From contig NC_087067.1 of assembly GCF_963678635.1 (NCBI RefSeq), positions 49,273,618-49,337,617 on the forward strand: a DNA stretch of 64,000 bases, given 5' to 3'. The notes beneath the pieces are model-generated. The model searched no databases. It saw only the letters and a list, made by a program, of their open reading frames with translations, and was not told the origin of the DNA. The position numbers and the translations under genes were made by a program. This document shows, piece after piece, positions 32,647 through 44,800 of this stretch (position 1 is the first letter of the stretch; each line of letters begins with the position of its first letter). The stretch is from Symsagittifera roscoffensis. Its lineage: Eukaryota > Xenacoelomorpha > Acoela > Convolutidae.

Positions 32647-33540
32647 CCCGCACGGACAATTTGAGATTAAAATCAAATCGACTTAAATCGATTTTTATAC
32701 AGATAATACACGATAGCCCATAAAAATTGATTTAAGTATAAAAATCGATAGCCCATTAAGATAATTAAATCATTTTAGAATTGAGTAAATAGATTTTTAC
32801 GGTCGATAAACTCAATTTTTTTTTGTATAAAAAAAACGGATTTAATTAGATTCAAATGGATTTTTGTGAAGTAGTAAAATCATCGAAACTTATAGGACTG
32901 TACTATTTTTTGTTTGTTTCAAGCTTGAGCAAATTTGTGTACTAAAAAATTCTCATCAGAGGCACAGAGAGCAAGTTTCATTCAAGGAGGGCGTTTTACG
33001 CAAACTATTTTGTTTACGTGATTCCCTTTCAAGTTGGGCAAAATTAAAGGTTCCCAAGGTACTGACAAGAAAACTATGCAAAAATTTTTCAAGTGTGATT
33101 TTCATTATCAACGTTCTGAGCACAATTTTGTACGGCAAATTATAAATAGTTAGAGAAATCAAATTGAAAAAATTCATTTTTGGTGCAGAAAAATTAGATG
33201 TTTGTTATCCTCATAGTTTATTTTTAAGTCAAAAAACTAAAACGAAAAACCAAAAGAAAAACGTATGTTCGAATGTTTTTCCAGCTATTTTTTTATTGTT
33301 TGATAAAAAAAATCTGAACATAACCTGTATAAAAAATATACAAAAGTGTTTTTTATCATCAGTTTTTCCCACTCAAATCCATAGAAAAATGAAATTAAAA
33401 AAGTTATGAAATCAGAATCGATTGAAATTGATTTTCAAGCTACATTTTTGTATCAAACTAAATCGATTCGAATCGATTTTTAGGTATCTGCTACATTACC
33501 TGTATGAAATTGATTACAATCCATTTCTTGTTAGTACGGG
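32647..33540. mobile_element. Terminal-inverted-repeat element (MITE-like), 894 bp
   Basis: The left end, CCCGCACGGACAATTTGAGATTAAAATCAA, pairs with the reverse complement of the right end, CCCGTACTAACAAGAAATGGATTGTAATCAA, over about 30 bp with mismatches. TTT flanks both ends (32644-32646 and 33541-33543), a possible 3-bp target duplication. Inside, AATCGATT-type palindromes recur near both ends. No transposase is encoded, so it would be non-autonomous. The 3-bp AT target is compatible with the PIF/Harbinger group, but the family is not established. Confidence 0.5.
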
Positions 33541-35386
33541 TTTGCTTTTTGTCCAAAATGCTAATTTGCAAAAAGATTAAACTTTTAAATTTTGTTTCTT
33601 TGGTGACGTCTATTTTGCTTTATGTCTAACATCCGGTCACCTATAATTCACTTGTGATGGCTAATTGGATCTTTATTGTCTGTAAATTGCGTTTTTGCTT
33701 TTTAAAGCGAGATGACATTTGAGTTTAAAAAATACAATTTTATGGCTGGGCAATTGTATACTTTTATCGGCAGCAAATAAAAAAACACAAAAAAATCGAT
33801 AAAACAAATGAGCAAATATCAAAGTTGAATTTTGATTAAGAAAAACAATTGAAGGTTTTCAGTAATTGAAATGGGAAAGCTAAAAATAAATTGAATTTAC
33901 AGAGTAGATCTACTCAAATCAAATTGACGATCAGAAAAATGTTTGAAGATGTTTTTGTTCCCACCACGTCACTAGGTATTTGAATACCTCAAAGCAGCTC
34001 GTACCAATTTAGGCGGGGTTTTATATTAGCCCTTTCAAGCGTGTTTCCAAATGAAAGAAGATAAGAAATTTACTGCGTAAAAATTGGTATTTACATTGGT
34101 GATTTTCAGACCAATTTAGAGCGCAGAATATTTTTGTCTCTCGGCAGTTACATCAAAAACACAAATATTTGTCCGTCAACAGATCGTTTTGTTTCGAATA
34201 TTGATTAACGTGTTCATATAACTGTTTGAATAAGGTTTTGCTAGCACTTATACAATTCACTCGCACTTTTTCCAAAATTTAAAACAGTTGTAACTTTTAT
34301 TGTTACAAAAAAAAATGTTCAAAAATTGGATTCACAAGACTGCTGTTCAAAAAATAACTGTTCGAAAAAATGAGATGATGAGGTTTTGTTTTGAGAAATA
34401 ACGTATTCGTGCTAAAAGTGCAACTAAGATGGAAATTCTGGTAGTCATCATGTATATATTTGCCAACCAAGATTTAAAACAAGTGAATTTTCAAAAGAGC
34501 TAAAATTCTTCCGTAGCTATCTAATCTGACCCTGGAAGGCAGGGGTGTCGATTTTCTTATGAAACGATCCAAGTTTGACGATGAGAAAATGGTTCATAAA
34601 GGCATCTATCTCCAGTAACCAACTGAGAACTGATTTTGAAGCTGTTACTTTCGGATACAGCTGTATCCACTCTCTTAATTTACTCGGTTGGGTCATACCA
34701 TTCGTTATTACTATCGTGTCTCATTTTCTTCATCTTGCCCTTGATATTGGATTTATTGAAGGTTAAATTCTTACCCTTTGCAAAGTCATTCTCTCGCATT
34801 TTCTGGTTTCTTCAAAAGCTTACCAAAATTCACAGTCTTACGAGACAGATATCGTTGTTTGCTTTCCTCGATTGGTGTTTCAGCGTGATATAGGAGTCAA
34901 AATTCGATTTTGGGAAGCTGAATAATTTCGACCCATTTCAAAATGAAGGAAAATTTTGTTTACTTGCACATGATAAAAAATGAAGGTTTGCTGTGATGAT
35001 CTGTACAGCTCGTATGTTAGTCCTGGCGCTAGTGGCTAAGTGGAGTGGACTTCATAGGCAATTATGAGAGACAATAGATGTGCCCACTAATCTTCGTAGG
35101 ATGAATTTAACCGAAATCAACAATAAATTCGTATTCTCGGTAATACAAAATTCAACGGCAATATTGATAGTTTCATCCCAAAATTTGCTGTATAACGAGT
35201 TCATAAATTCACCAACAATCAGCTTCAATAAACAAATTAGCGCAAGCTAGCCACAAGAACCGGTCGGTAATGTCCTTGAGACAAATTGCTCTTTTTTTAG
35301 CGGTCAGCCTTATTCAAGGCTGAACCGAATTAGAATCAAAAAACAGAAAAAATAGGATATAATCCCTTTTTTTAGTATATTAATAC

Positions 35387-35460
35387 ATGGGCAGGTGGGG
35401 GACTCGAACCTACGTCAACTGTCGGTACGATAGCTTAGGCCAATCGGCCAACTGTGCTTA
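35387..35460 (-). repeat. tRNA-like SINE head
   Basis: On the minus strand an A-box-like TTGGCCGATTGGCC and a B box AGGTTCGAGTCC are spaced as in a tRNA. The acceptor arms do not pair, so a working tRNA is unlikely. Confidence 0.55.
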
Positions 35461-36259
35461 TAGTTGTTACATTTTGGTTCAACTTTATGCATTTATACTC
35501 TCGCATTTATACTCTCATGCATTTGCGCTGCAACAGTAGAGTAAACAAAGCAGAAGTACGGCACCCAAGTTCAAAAAAGGTTTTCAGGGTATTAATAGAA
35601 CGTTTTTACATTGGTTTGCAGCAGGTGATTAGAATTTAGCTCGTTCACGTCGAGTTTGATTATAATCTGTTCATCAGAAAATTTTCATAATATGCAATCA
35701 AATTTCTCTTGAAGGATCTCTTCTAAATGTTTGTAAGACAAGTCTTTGAATTTTTTGGGGTCTAGACAATTGGACTAAGAGAAAGTGAACCAATATAGTC
35801 TTGACCTAGCAAAGCATATTGTATTATTGGATTGTTGATTTCTCTGCTCAATTTTTGCACCTTAGCCGCATTAATATTTTTTGTACGATAATTTTTAGGT
35901 AATTATTCGTACAATACTGAAGCCAAAAGTCAATCATAGCAAACAAAAAACGTTAAAGTGTCAATGAAATTGAAAAAATCTGATAAAATTTTTGAAGATT
36001 TTTCTGCTGTTGATATTCTGAGCCTTTCATGAAAAATGTATATCAAACTCTTTGAGCTACAACAACACTTTCTGAGTTTTTTTATTAACGTAACCCGGAT
36101 TAATAGAAACATGTGTCAATAAATATACTTTTCGTTCAGCTTGGAAATCTAAAAAATTTACACTTTTAAACATTTGCGCACTTTTTGAATCTTCAAGACT
36201 CTAACAAGTGAAACAAGGAAAGAAAATACAAACAGACCTCGAAATTTAACATTTTTCGC

Positions 36260-36455
36260 CATGAGCCGGAATCGAACTCTCAACCTGGGAGTTGGTGTTT
36301 CACGTCCCGGTACCTGCCCCATGTGCTCACAAGGTTCTTAAAATACAAGCCACTAACATGATTGATTAACGTGCTATAAATTTTTCATCGCTATTTTAAA
36401 AGCTGTGCAGCAAGTGTCACTAAATGAGCACTTTTATTTGCCAGCTGGAAAATAA
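36260..36455 (-). repeat. tRNA-like SINE copy with conserved module
   Basis: Minus-strand GTGAGCACATGGGGCAGGTAC ... AGAGTTCGATTCC ... GGCTCAT: the outer arms GTGAGC/GCTCAT can pair, but the T stem cannot. At 36413-36455 the plus strand carries GTGTCACTAAATGAGCACTTTTATTTGCC, nearly the same as a module next to the tRNA-like unit at 46.3 kb, which shows a repeated family rather than an isolated tRNA relic. Confidence 0.6.
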
Positions 36456-36877
36456 CTGTCTCCAGTTCGTTAATTAGCACGAAAACATTAGCAAGAGCAA
36501 GTTACATACATCGGAAAGTAAATGTCTCGTAATCGTGAACTATACTTTTTTAAATAATATTTTTCTCACAAATATTTATTAAGAGCTAGTCAGTTCTTTG
36601 AGGATGATTTAATTTACATCTTTACATCTTTTTTCGGCTCAACCAGCGCCTACTCAATTGTTTTGTCGGCTTAGTTACCGATACATAAATTTCGTTTCAA
36701 TTCTTATTACTGTGTGCAATTTCCTTCTAGACATTTATTCTCAAAATTAACTCCATTCGAGACACGTATGAAAACTTTGATAAACCTTACCTTGTTTTCG
36801 ATATTTTCGCAGAATATTTTTTTCGACAGAATTTCGTTCAAATTTCTTGTCGGCTAGCTTGTCATTTTGTTTTTAAT

Positions 36878-36910
36878 GTATCGCGAGTGATGCGAAGCTC
36901 TGCTTCGCCC
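36878..36910 (+). repeat. Dispersed repeat end, mate of 26.17 kb
   Basis: TGTATCGCGAGTGATGCGAAGCTCTGCTTCGCC, reverse complement of 26168-26200 with about two mismatches. Confidence 0.6.
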
Positions 36911-37389
36911 GTATCAAGAAATAGTCCAGTGAAAATCTGAATTGAGCAAAAGGCATAAACGATAGCTGAGTTCTGCAAAAATAAAGACAAATTATTGCGA
37001 ACATTACAAACCATAGGCCATCTGCATGAGCAACAACAAAATACAATAAAATCTCATGTTAATAACGCTGCTGCATTAACCTAAGCTAAATTGCTTCAAA
37101 TTTGGTTAAAGATAGGTTAGCTATAATAGAGTCTAGTGATATTACTGCAGAAGATAACAATATGTCAATCGTGATTAGACTTTTCTGACTATTCATCAGA
37201 TATCAGCAACAGTTCCGTGTAAAATCGGGCATAAACTTCTTCTATAACTTCTTCTGAAGCGCGCAAAACATTGTATATGTGCAATCAATCCAACTAAGCA
37301 TCTGTGTTTCTGTTTCAAGTTAGCGTATTTCAGTGGGTTTTTCTAAGCTTTGATCTGGAAGCCAATGATTGAGAGCAGTTTGAGTCCAG

Positions 37390-40300
37390 TTACATAATCT
37401 GGAAGCAGGCCATCAGTTTGTTTCTGTTTTGCTTCAGGCGCTTCTTCGATTTGTAGTTCGTCAAAAAGTCCAACTGCGTCTGGTTTATAGCACCTAAAAT
37501 CAGGCATGCTCAAGTATGGTCGAAACAATGCTCAGGTATGGCCGAAGGCATCAATCCCATCAATGGTCAAACAATGTCATTGACTACCCAATTATTAAAA
37601 TATTTTTTAACACCAGTAAAACCAATTCTTCAGATACAATTTTGTTTATCTGTCGAAAAAATCAAGCAGTAGCGTTTCAGATCAGTTTACAAGTAAAATG
37701 AGGTCAATGAGGTCATTTCTGAAAACATGAATGACGGTAGAAATTGCATTTGTCTCTTTTTTAAACAAAAAATGTCGGATGTTTGCCCTAGTAGAGCTGT
37801 TTTCCGGATGATTGCAATACCTGCTGGTTTTTCAGATGTTTCACATATCAGGTGCAAGCAGGGTACCATGAACAACAACTGCACATTACCTCTGCGTTTG
37901 GCCCGTATCTGTTCCACCACTTCCAGACTCTTCATGCCACACTCCATCAGGGCCACAGCCACCAGCACCGGCGCCCTGCCCAGTCCCGCCACACAGTGGA
38001 TGGCCACACACACTGGCTCCTTCTCCTTCCCCCCTTTGCCATCCTTGTCCTTCTCTTTCTCTTTGTCACTCCCAGATGGCGAAGAAGAGCCTGCAATGAA
38101 ACGATTGAAAGGGTGCGGTGGTGAAGTGGTTACGTCTCTGTCTCTCAATCGAAAGGTCGGATGTTCGAGGCCTACCATGATCCGTGCTTTTTGCTTGAGG
38201 CTGAGGTAACATTACACAGCCCAGAAAAATAGCCAAAAAACTGCATGCATGCCTTAACCTAGGGGAAAACAGCGCTTCTCCGTGAAGAGCTGAACAGCTA
38301 GTATGTTGGACCTTTCCCTTTTGTATAAACCGTCTTAATTAAAGGCTTGGACTTACCAGTTGAATGAATGGATCGTTAACTAATCCCTTTTTTATCTCTA
38401 TAGTACTGAGACATGAATAACCACCGCTATGAAGGTTTAACTCAACGACTAGGCATAGACGAATGTTGTACCTAGTACTGAATCCCCCAGCAATGGGAGG
38501 GGTGTTTAATAGTTAATCAGCACTGATATATTCATACGAATAAGCATTCAAACTATTTCAATTTACTATGAAACACCCCCCACTGCCCATTTTTATGACT
38601 AAAAATAAAAGTTTCTTATAACTTACCTAAAAATAACTTAATCGTATGCAATTAAAAGTAATCATTTCAAACCTATGACATTATCAAAAACAAATCCGTT
38701 TAAAAAACAATCTTTTTGCATGTAAAGATGCACGAAAAAATCATAAGGCTAGAAAACATCTTCATTGTCTCAGACCAACTTACCTGCACTATTGTGTTTG
38801 TTGAGGTGGTTGTTGTTCTCGGTTAAGGCAGAATTAGCATTAGACGATGTGGGCGTAGATCCCTTGCCCCCCTCCTCCTTCTGTTCCTTCTTCTCCCTCT
38901 GCAGTTCTGCCCTCTTGCCCTGCAGCAACTCAATCCATGTGTTGATCACTTCAGGAGAGGGTGCACTCCCGTCTTGGTAAGGCAAATCAATCACCTACAA
39001 ACACCCACATAAGAAACATCATTCAAGGCCATTAAAATGGATCAAAAGGCTACATATCAAATGGTGGTATCAGAGGAAAGGAAGGTAACAGTTTACGCTT
39101 CCCTTTCGCTTGCCTCAATAAATTATCACAACATGACAGAAGATTACGTTTGGTTTGTTTACCAAGCAACTCCCGTGTCGAAAAAATTCGAGGAGCTGAG
39201 ATTCATCCTTTGATCGACTTAATAGCTGAGGACTCCGTAGCCCAAGTTTATGATTAAAAACTTCGTTAGTTTGAATTAAAACAAAAAGCAAATTTGATAA
39301 ATTCGGAAAATGATTTTCCATGAAAAGTATTTCATTATTTTTTTTAAATGGTATGTATATCGCATGTAATATCTATCAAGCGACAGCCGCGCAAAAAGTG
39401 CAGCAGTCAACTAAATGAAGTGGTGCTCCTTGTTTACAAATGGAATTTAGAGTCCAATACAAGTATTAGTAGTAGCTTGCGTTAGCTTATACGCAAATTT
39501 AAGGAGTTCAATTCACCACAGAAGCAAAAAAATTTCCTGTCAGAGTATTGAGTAAGAAAAGAACACATTTGATTTTTTTTTACAATTCAATAGCCTCTTT
39601 TTCAATGAGAGTGGAGAACAATTTGAAGGAAGATATGGTCAATTTGGTGTCAGCAACTCCTGCTTAATATTGCTAGTAATCTACGCATCAGCGACTTCTC
39701 AAAGTTGGCTCTCGCCCAGACTATAATTAAGTTACACCGGAAAATCAAACTCCTCCGCACAATCACACGTTAAACATACGAGCAGAGAAGTTTAAAAAAT
39801 GGTCATACGAAATTATTTAAACGGGACAAAGAGACTACACAATTGAGCAAGCAGAGAATTGACACGGAGCCAAGTTGAACTTCGCTTATTCCAATGACAA
39901 GAAAAAATGTTGGACCGATGATGGAAAATAAGGGGGAAAAAGAAACAAGAAACATCAAAACAGATAAACAAGACATTCGGAAAAGTGTCTACTAAGACAT
40001 TCGGAAAAGTGTCTCAAGAAATCTTTTTAAAAAAATTCAAAATTCCAAGAAAAATTATTTAAATTTTAAGCAGTGTGAACTTCAAGAGGCCTTAATTATT
40101 GGCGTTTTTAATAAATGTCCAAGTTGAGAAAACTGGATCAATATGTTTTGCATATTTTGGTGTGAAACCAAAATTGGAACAAAAATTCAACTCCACTTGT
40201 AAAACAAAACGCACTTGAATATAAAAAGTACCTCGAAAAAATCAAACGCAAAAAAGTCGCAGAAAAATAAAGCGTAATTAACTTTTTCCTGAAAAAAATC

Positions 40301-42540
40301 ACATAACCAAAATGAATGTCTTCCTGTCGGTCGTTGAAACTTAGTAAGCATTGCAAAAGAAGGGCCGGTAGACGCCGGATGGAAACTAGTCTCGAGATTT
40401 AAGTGGCCCTCACATCAGCCAGTTTAGCACAAAGAAAATATTCACGCATAAATATAGACAGCGAGGCAATTCAGCTATGCTGATTTAGCTATGGTTAGTT
40501 GATATACCTAATTAACCCAAAAATATCGAAAAACTTCAGTACCAAGAAAATTTTCCGATTAACACTCTTTCATAACCCAATAAAAGAAAACTGGGTCAAA
40601 TCTGAAAATTTAAGTATATTAATGAACTTTAAAAGCATTCATGCTTTTTCGGGCCATTTGTACTTTCATTATCGGAGAGCGTAACTTTCCTTCCCTTCTG
40701 AAAAGGATTTTTAACTGAGCTTAGAACGAATCAAACATCAAAACGCGAAAAGCAAATTTGAGCCTGATCAAATTTCAAGGCGTTTTCCAAACACGCACCA
40801 TAAAAAAAGTGTTTTCAGTTTATTCGACAGCACTTCAAACTATTTAGTACTAAGTTGTAAAATAAACAAGAGTATCCGGCTACTGTGCAAGAAGCACAAA
40901 AAGTTCCGACCACATTTTATTTGTCGTTTCTGTGCGTGGTGTGATGAGAAGCGCTTTAATTTTAGTAATTTAAGCTAATTTAAGCATATTCGACTTCGGG
41001 GGTCTTTAAAACAATAAAAAAGGATAGCCTGTTGTGCTGTGCAAGTAGCCAAGAATGTTCCGACCATATGCATAAAAATTACATATTTTTTTCATGTCTT
41101 TTCCAAGTTGTTTTTTGGGCGCGGTGTGATGAAATGATCTGAAGAAAACCTAAAATTTGAATATACTCGACAGTCAGTATAAAATAGACAGAACTATTCC
41201 AAGAAAAAAAATCCGAAAAAAAATTTTTTTTTTGCAGAAATTGTTTTGAACTTTTGAAGTTGTTCCTTCCAAAAGTGGCGCTAAAAACTTGGAAAAATAA
41301 TTTCACTAAAATTTCATGGCTCTTCGTTCTAAAATAAGCCTGCTCTTTTGATTTAATTGCTCGAAACAGCTTTTTGATTGACAAATTATGTGTTTTTTGA
41401 TTGAAAATTAAGTACTCGAAACAGTTTTTTGATAAAATTAACAAAATTTGAGAAAACTAGATCAATAGGTAAAACTTTTCTTTCCCTGGGAAATGTGATA
41501 ATTAATTTATATTTTCGAAATTTGAAGTCACGTTTTTTAGATCACGTTTTTCGTAAGCTTTACATTTTTGCTTTTCGATAGTGAAGTTTGCCTTCCTTTT
41601 TGAAAAAAAATCAGCAGGACTTTTATAAGAGTACTCACTACGTTCATAACTCTTAAACAGACCCGAACATAGATAAAAAGAAGCTTCTGTAAGCGTGTAG
41701 CTATAGTGACTAGCCTGTATGTTGGCCTGTTTGAATGGCTCAAGGGAGTATCTGCTCTCGCAGACTCTGACCACACACTTGCAGTTGTGTTTGTTCAGCT
41801 CCTGGATGAAGAAGGGCACTGAGGTGTCTGTGGGCATCATGAGGATGAGGAACTTGAACTGGTCTCCACACTTGATCTCCGCACTCTGCGGCAGCAGACA
41901 CTTCAGATTGGACGCACTCGACACTCCTGCCACACAAACGCAAACACGCCTTCGCTTATTTAGTTACCATCACAGGGCAACTCATTGAAATCATTTAGGC
42001 CTACTTTTTCAGGTTAAACTTTTAGTTTGGAACAAAGAAAGGTCTTTTCGACGAAAACCGAAATTTAAATCGATAAAGACGAAAAGTTATTTTTCTAAAG
42101 TGTGCCGGAGACGCTTGAAATTTGAATTCATTATGAAACAAGATACCAAGTGATTCAGTCCTTAACCCGACACAAAAAGTCTATATTCCGATTTGATAAC
42201 GCTTGCTACTCGCAAACGTAACGAAACGCCGGCTTTCATTCGCAGAATTTCTCATTCATTGCTTCCTCGATCATTTATTTCTGTTCTGACTTCACTGTAC
42301 AGAGAAATGACATACTCGCAGACCACCCCTTGAAACGTTATGCTGTAGATATACGTCTATAAACACATGACGCACGCCCATACCTGAGACTGAAGTGTTC
42401 ACACTCCCTGTTCCCCGCGAGGCAGCAGTTGATGAGGCACTTTGGTGGGGAGTGGGGGTGACAGACGAGGACGATGATGACTCAGCCGCCGCAGTCCCAT
42501 TTGCAGCAGGCTGGTACTGGAATCCCACTCCTGAGCGCAT
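37390..42540 (-). CDS. PRL: PRL-type (PTP4A) protein tyrosine phosphatase, 5 exons
   Basis: Exons (minus strand): 42540-42384, 41926-41715, 38994-38784, 38090-37890, 37493-37390; total 885 nt, 294 residues, against about 173 in usual PRLs. Residues 225-232 are HCVAGLGR with catalytic C226 and R232, followed by APVLVAVAL, the PRL-specific signature. VVRVCES gives C108, equivalent to regulatory Cys49 of human PRL1. LPYQDG (127-132) replaces the usual WPFDDG: the acid D131 is kept, the Trp is Leu. The last exon has a polybasic stretch ([12 protein letters not shown]) and ends MACFQIM. Unusual points: a Ser/Thr/Ala-rich N-terminal extension of about 65 residues, a charged insert of 63 residues just before the P-loop, a GC donor in intron 2, and a cysteine five rather than four residues from the end. 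PRLs are membrane-bound phosphatases that bind CNNM magnesium transporters. The start is the first ATG in exon 1; a GTG-preceded frame continues upstream without ATG. Confidence 0.88.
38111..38180 (+). repeat. tRNA-like SINE head in PRL intron 3
   Basis: A box TGGTGAAGTGGTTA and B box GATGTTCGAGGCC at tRNA spacing, on the strand opposite to the gene, directly upstream of the catalytic exon. No complete cloverleaf. The downstream AACAGCTAGTATGTTGGACC resembles CAGCTCGTATGTTAGTCC at 35.0 kb, suggesting a shared SINE body. Confidence 0.55.
39966..40017. repeat. Short tandem duplication in PRL intron 2
   Basis: AAGACATTCGGAAAAGTGTCT occurs twice in a row, about 25 nt apart. Confidence 0.85.
41430..41620 (-). 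repeat. Family B repeat, inverted copy in PRL intron 2
   Basis: AAATTTGAGAAAACTAGATCAATAGGTAAAAC, then CTGGGAAATGTGATAATTAA and ATCACGTTTTTCGTAAGC, the reverse complement order of family B at 13.0 and 16.5 kb. Confidence 0.65.
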
Positions 42541-44589
42541 CTTCCCAATGCAACAATCTAATCGAACACTACCAAGACAATAGCTAGATAAAAACTTCAC
42601 CAGTAATCAGTGAAATAATGTCGACGCCACACAAAATAGGTCTCCTTTTAGAGACAGAATATCGGATTCGCACACTAACGAAAGGATAAATTCACCGACG
42701 CTCTTTCAGTGTGGCCACCTTATAAGCTGATACTTCTGGTGCGTGAAGTAAAACTAATAATACTACGAGCACTAGTTATAACTAATTTTCACCACCCTAC
42801 ACAATAAGGGAATCCAGTCAATGAAATCCAACTGCAGGATCAAATAAGAATAAAACAATGATTGACAGTTGAGAGATTACAGAGAAGATATTCTAACGGC
42901 AATTGTGATTCAGCAACTCACTAATGATGAACTAGCTATACAGTACGAAACTAATTTGTAAAATATTCTAAAATAATGTGATTCGGCAGAGTACAAACAA
43001 ATGCAGTAGTCCTATATCTGCGAATGCTCACTAATTTTTTTTTCTTCAAATAAATAGTATTTTTTCTCGATAGTTTCAGTTGATTGAGGTAAATTATGTA
43101 TTTTTTCTAGTCGATTCAGCAGTAGTTTGACTCTGGACTTCGACCAGAACAAAGACGGTGTTCAAGTGATTATAAGTTGCAGTACTATTTGACAAGTCAG
43201 AGCAGTGGAACCATTTCGCATTTTACACACTAGGGCACAACCGAACATTCAATTAGTCTGAAACGCGAAAAAGGAAGTGAATTCAAGTGTTATTTTGTAA
43301 AAGTATAAAAATGAGTCCCGCAAATTTAACTAAGATTTGACGGAATTTTCATTTTTTCATTTTATATAGGTATATAAAAGAGCTTGTTTTGACCACCCCG
43401 TAAAAAACTAGTGGGGATGTAGCGTATCGAAAACGCACACCATATGAGCTGTGTCCCTCAAATACAAAAATTAGATATAAAATGTAAATAGTTGTATGCT
43501 CAAATACATTGCTCTATGAAATGCACAAAATTGAAAAGAGTTTCTCGGCACATAAAAAAAAAACAGCTCTTTTATCTTTGATGCAATTACCATTTGCGAC
43601 TGACTCGACTCGCGGAAACCTCAAAGAAAATATTGGATCGAAATTAGTGTACATTTTCCCGCCCCGTTTCCAATCCTGCCCAAAATTTCAAAGGAATCCA
43701 AATTGAAGGCATTACCAATAGACACTTTGGGGTAATTAGGATTTTGAGAGTATTTCCAATTTCTCCACAAATAAATTTCAGGGTCATATATCTTTCTCTG
43801 AAAACCCCTGGAGAAAAATAGAACTGAATGAAAATCGCTATGATTGAAAAATGTAGGCAACTCAACTCGAGCTTGAAAAAAATTGATTCACAGGGAGAAA
43901 TTCAGATAAGACTGTGGAAATTAATCTCAGCTGATACTATGTGAAAAGTGGGTAGCTGATTGCACTTTTATTTGCTCAGACTGCGTTTAGTGATTTCCTG
44001 AACTAGGAGAAAATTGACAAGGACTGTCACGGGAACAAAGCTAAAATTCTGAAAACGGATGCAAGAGTAAACTGCCGTTTTGTTGTTGTTTTTTTTTTCA
44101 TAGCAACTCGGAGCTCTTTTTTCATGAAAATGGTGAGAATCAATTAGCGAGCACATAGTAACACAGATAATACCAATTTATCGAACCATAGATAGTAGCA
44201 GACTCAATTAAAAACCTCAGACAGAGATAAACTTTAATGTACACATCCAATACTACTAAAATATCCATTTTTTCCAATCATGAATAAAATTCAATTTGAT
44301 GAATTCACCTGACAGTCGATTTATTCACCAATTATGACAAGAAGTTGATAATCAACTGAGTATCTTTTGTGAACAATTCAGCCCAAAAGTAACACTGCAT
44401 TTCTTTAAACGAACAAATTTAAAAAAGAAGAAAAGTTGAGTAAACTCTCTTGTATTTTAGTCTCAAAAACGGAAAATTCCAGACCCTTTTCCCGACACAG
44501 AGACAAGTTCATCAATTATTTTGCTTTTTTGAATTTAGCAGAAAAAAAAAGAAATATATTCCCTTAAAAGTGATTAATTAATTTATGAC

Positions 44590-44800
44590 TGACACTTTAT
44601 TGATAAAAATAACCCATTTTGAGAAAACTGGATCAAAAAGTAACTTTTTTTCTTCCTCTGGGAAATATAATAATTAAAACCCACTATCGAAACCAAAAGT
44701 CGTTTATGCTTGTCATGGACTTTAAAATTTTGCTATTCGGTAATGGAGTTTTCCTCCTTTTTAAACAAAAAATGAACTAAATTTTAAAAGAAGCCAAAAA
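44590..44800 (-). repeat. Family B repeat, inverted copy at 44.6 kb
   Basis: CCCATTTTGAGAAAACTGGATCAAAAAGTAAC, CTGGGAAATATAATAATTAAAACCCACTATCGAAACCAAAAGTCG, collinear with the copies at 41.4 and 53.2 kb. Confidence 0.7.

Larger units (their letters stand above)
33541..37389. other. Intergenic DNA between TIR element and PRL gene
   Basis: AT-rich with no supported gene. It holds two tRNA-like elements (35387-35460, 36260-36332), a conserved SINE-associated module at 36413-36455, and the dispersed repeat end at 36878-36910. Confidence 0.4.

Noticed and set aside
36260-36332. Functional tRNA gene (also 24448, 35387, 38111, 46264, 48252)
   Set aside because: A and B boxes are present but T or acceptor stems do not pair; the units belong to repeats.
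37727-38209. A 160-codon plus-strand ORF
   Set aside because: It is antisense to the PRL catalytic exon and runs into a tRNA-like repeat.
41502-41714. Extension of PRL exon 2 through the following open frame
   Set aside because: It continues into a family B repeat, no GT donor in the right phase exists there, and the protein aligns with known PRLs only if it leaves at 41715.
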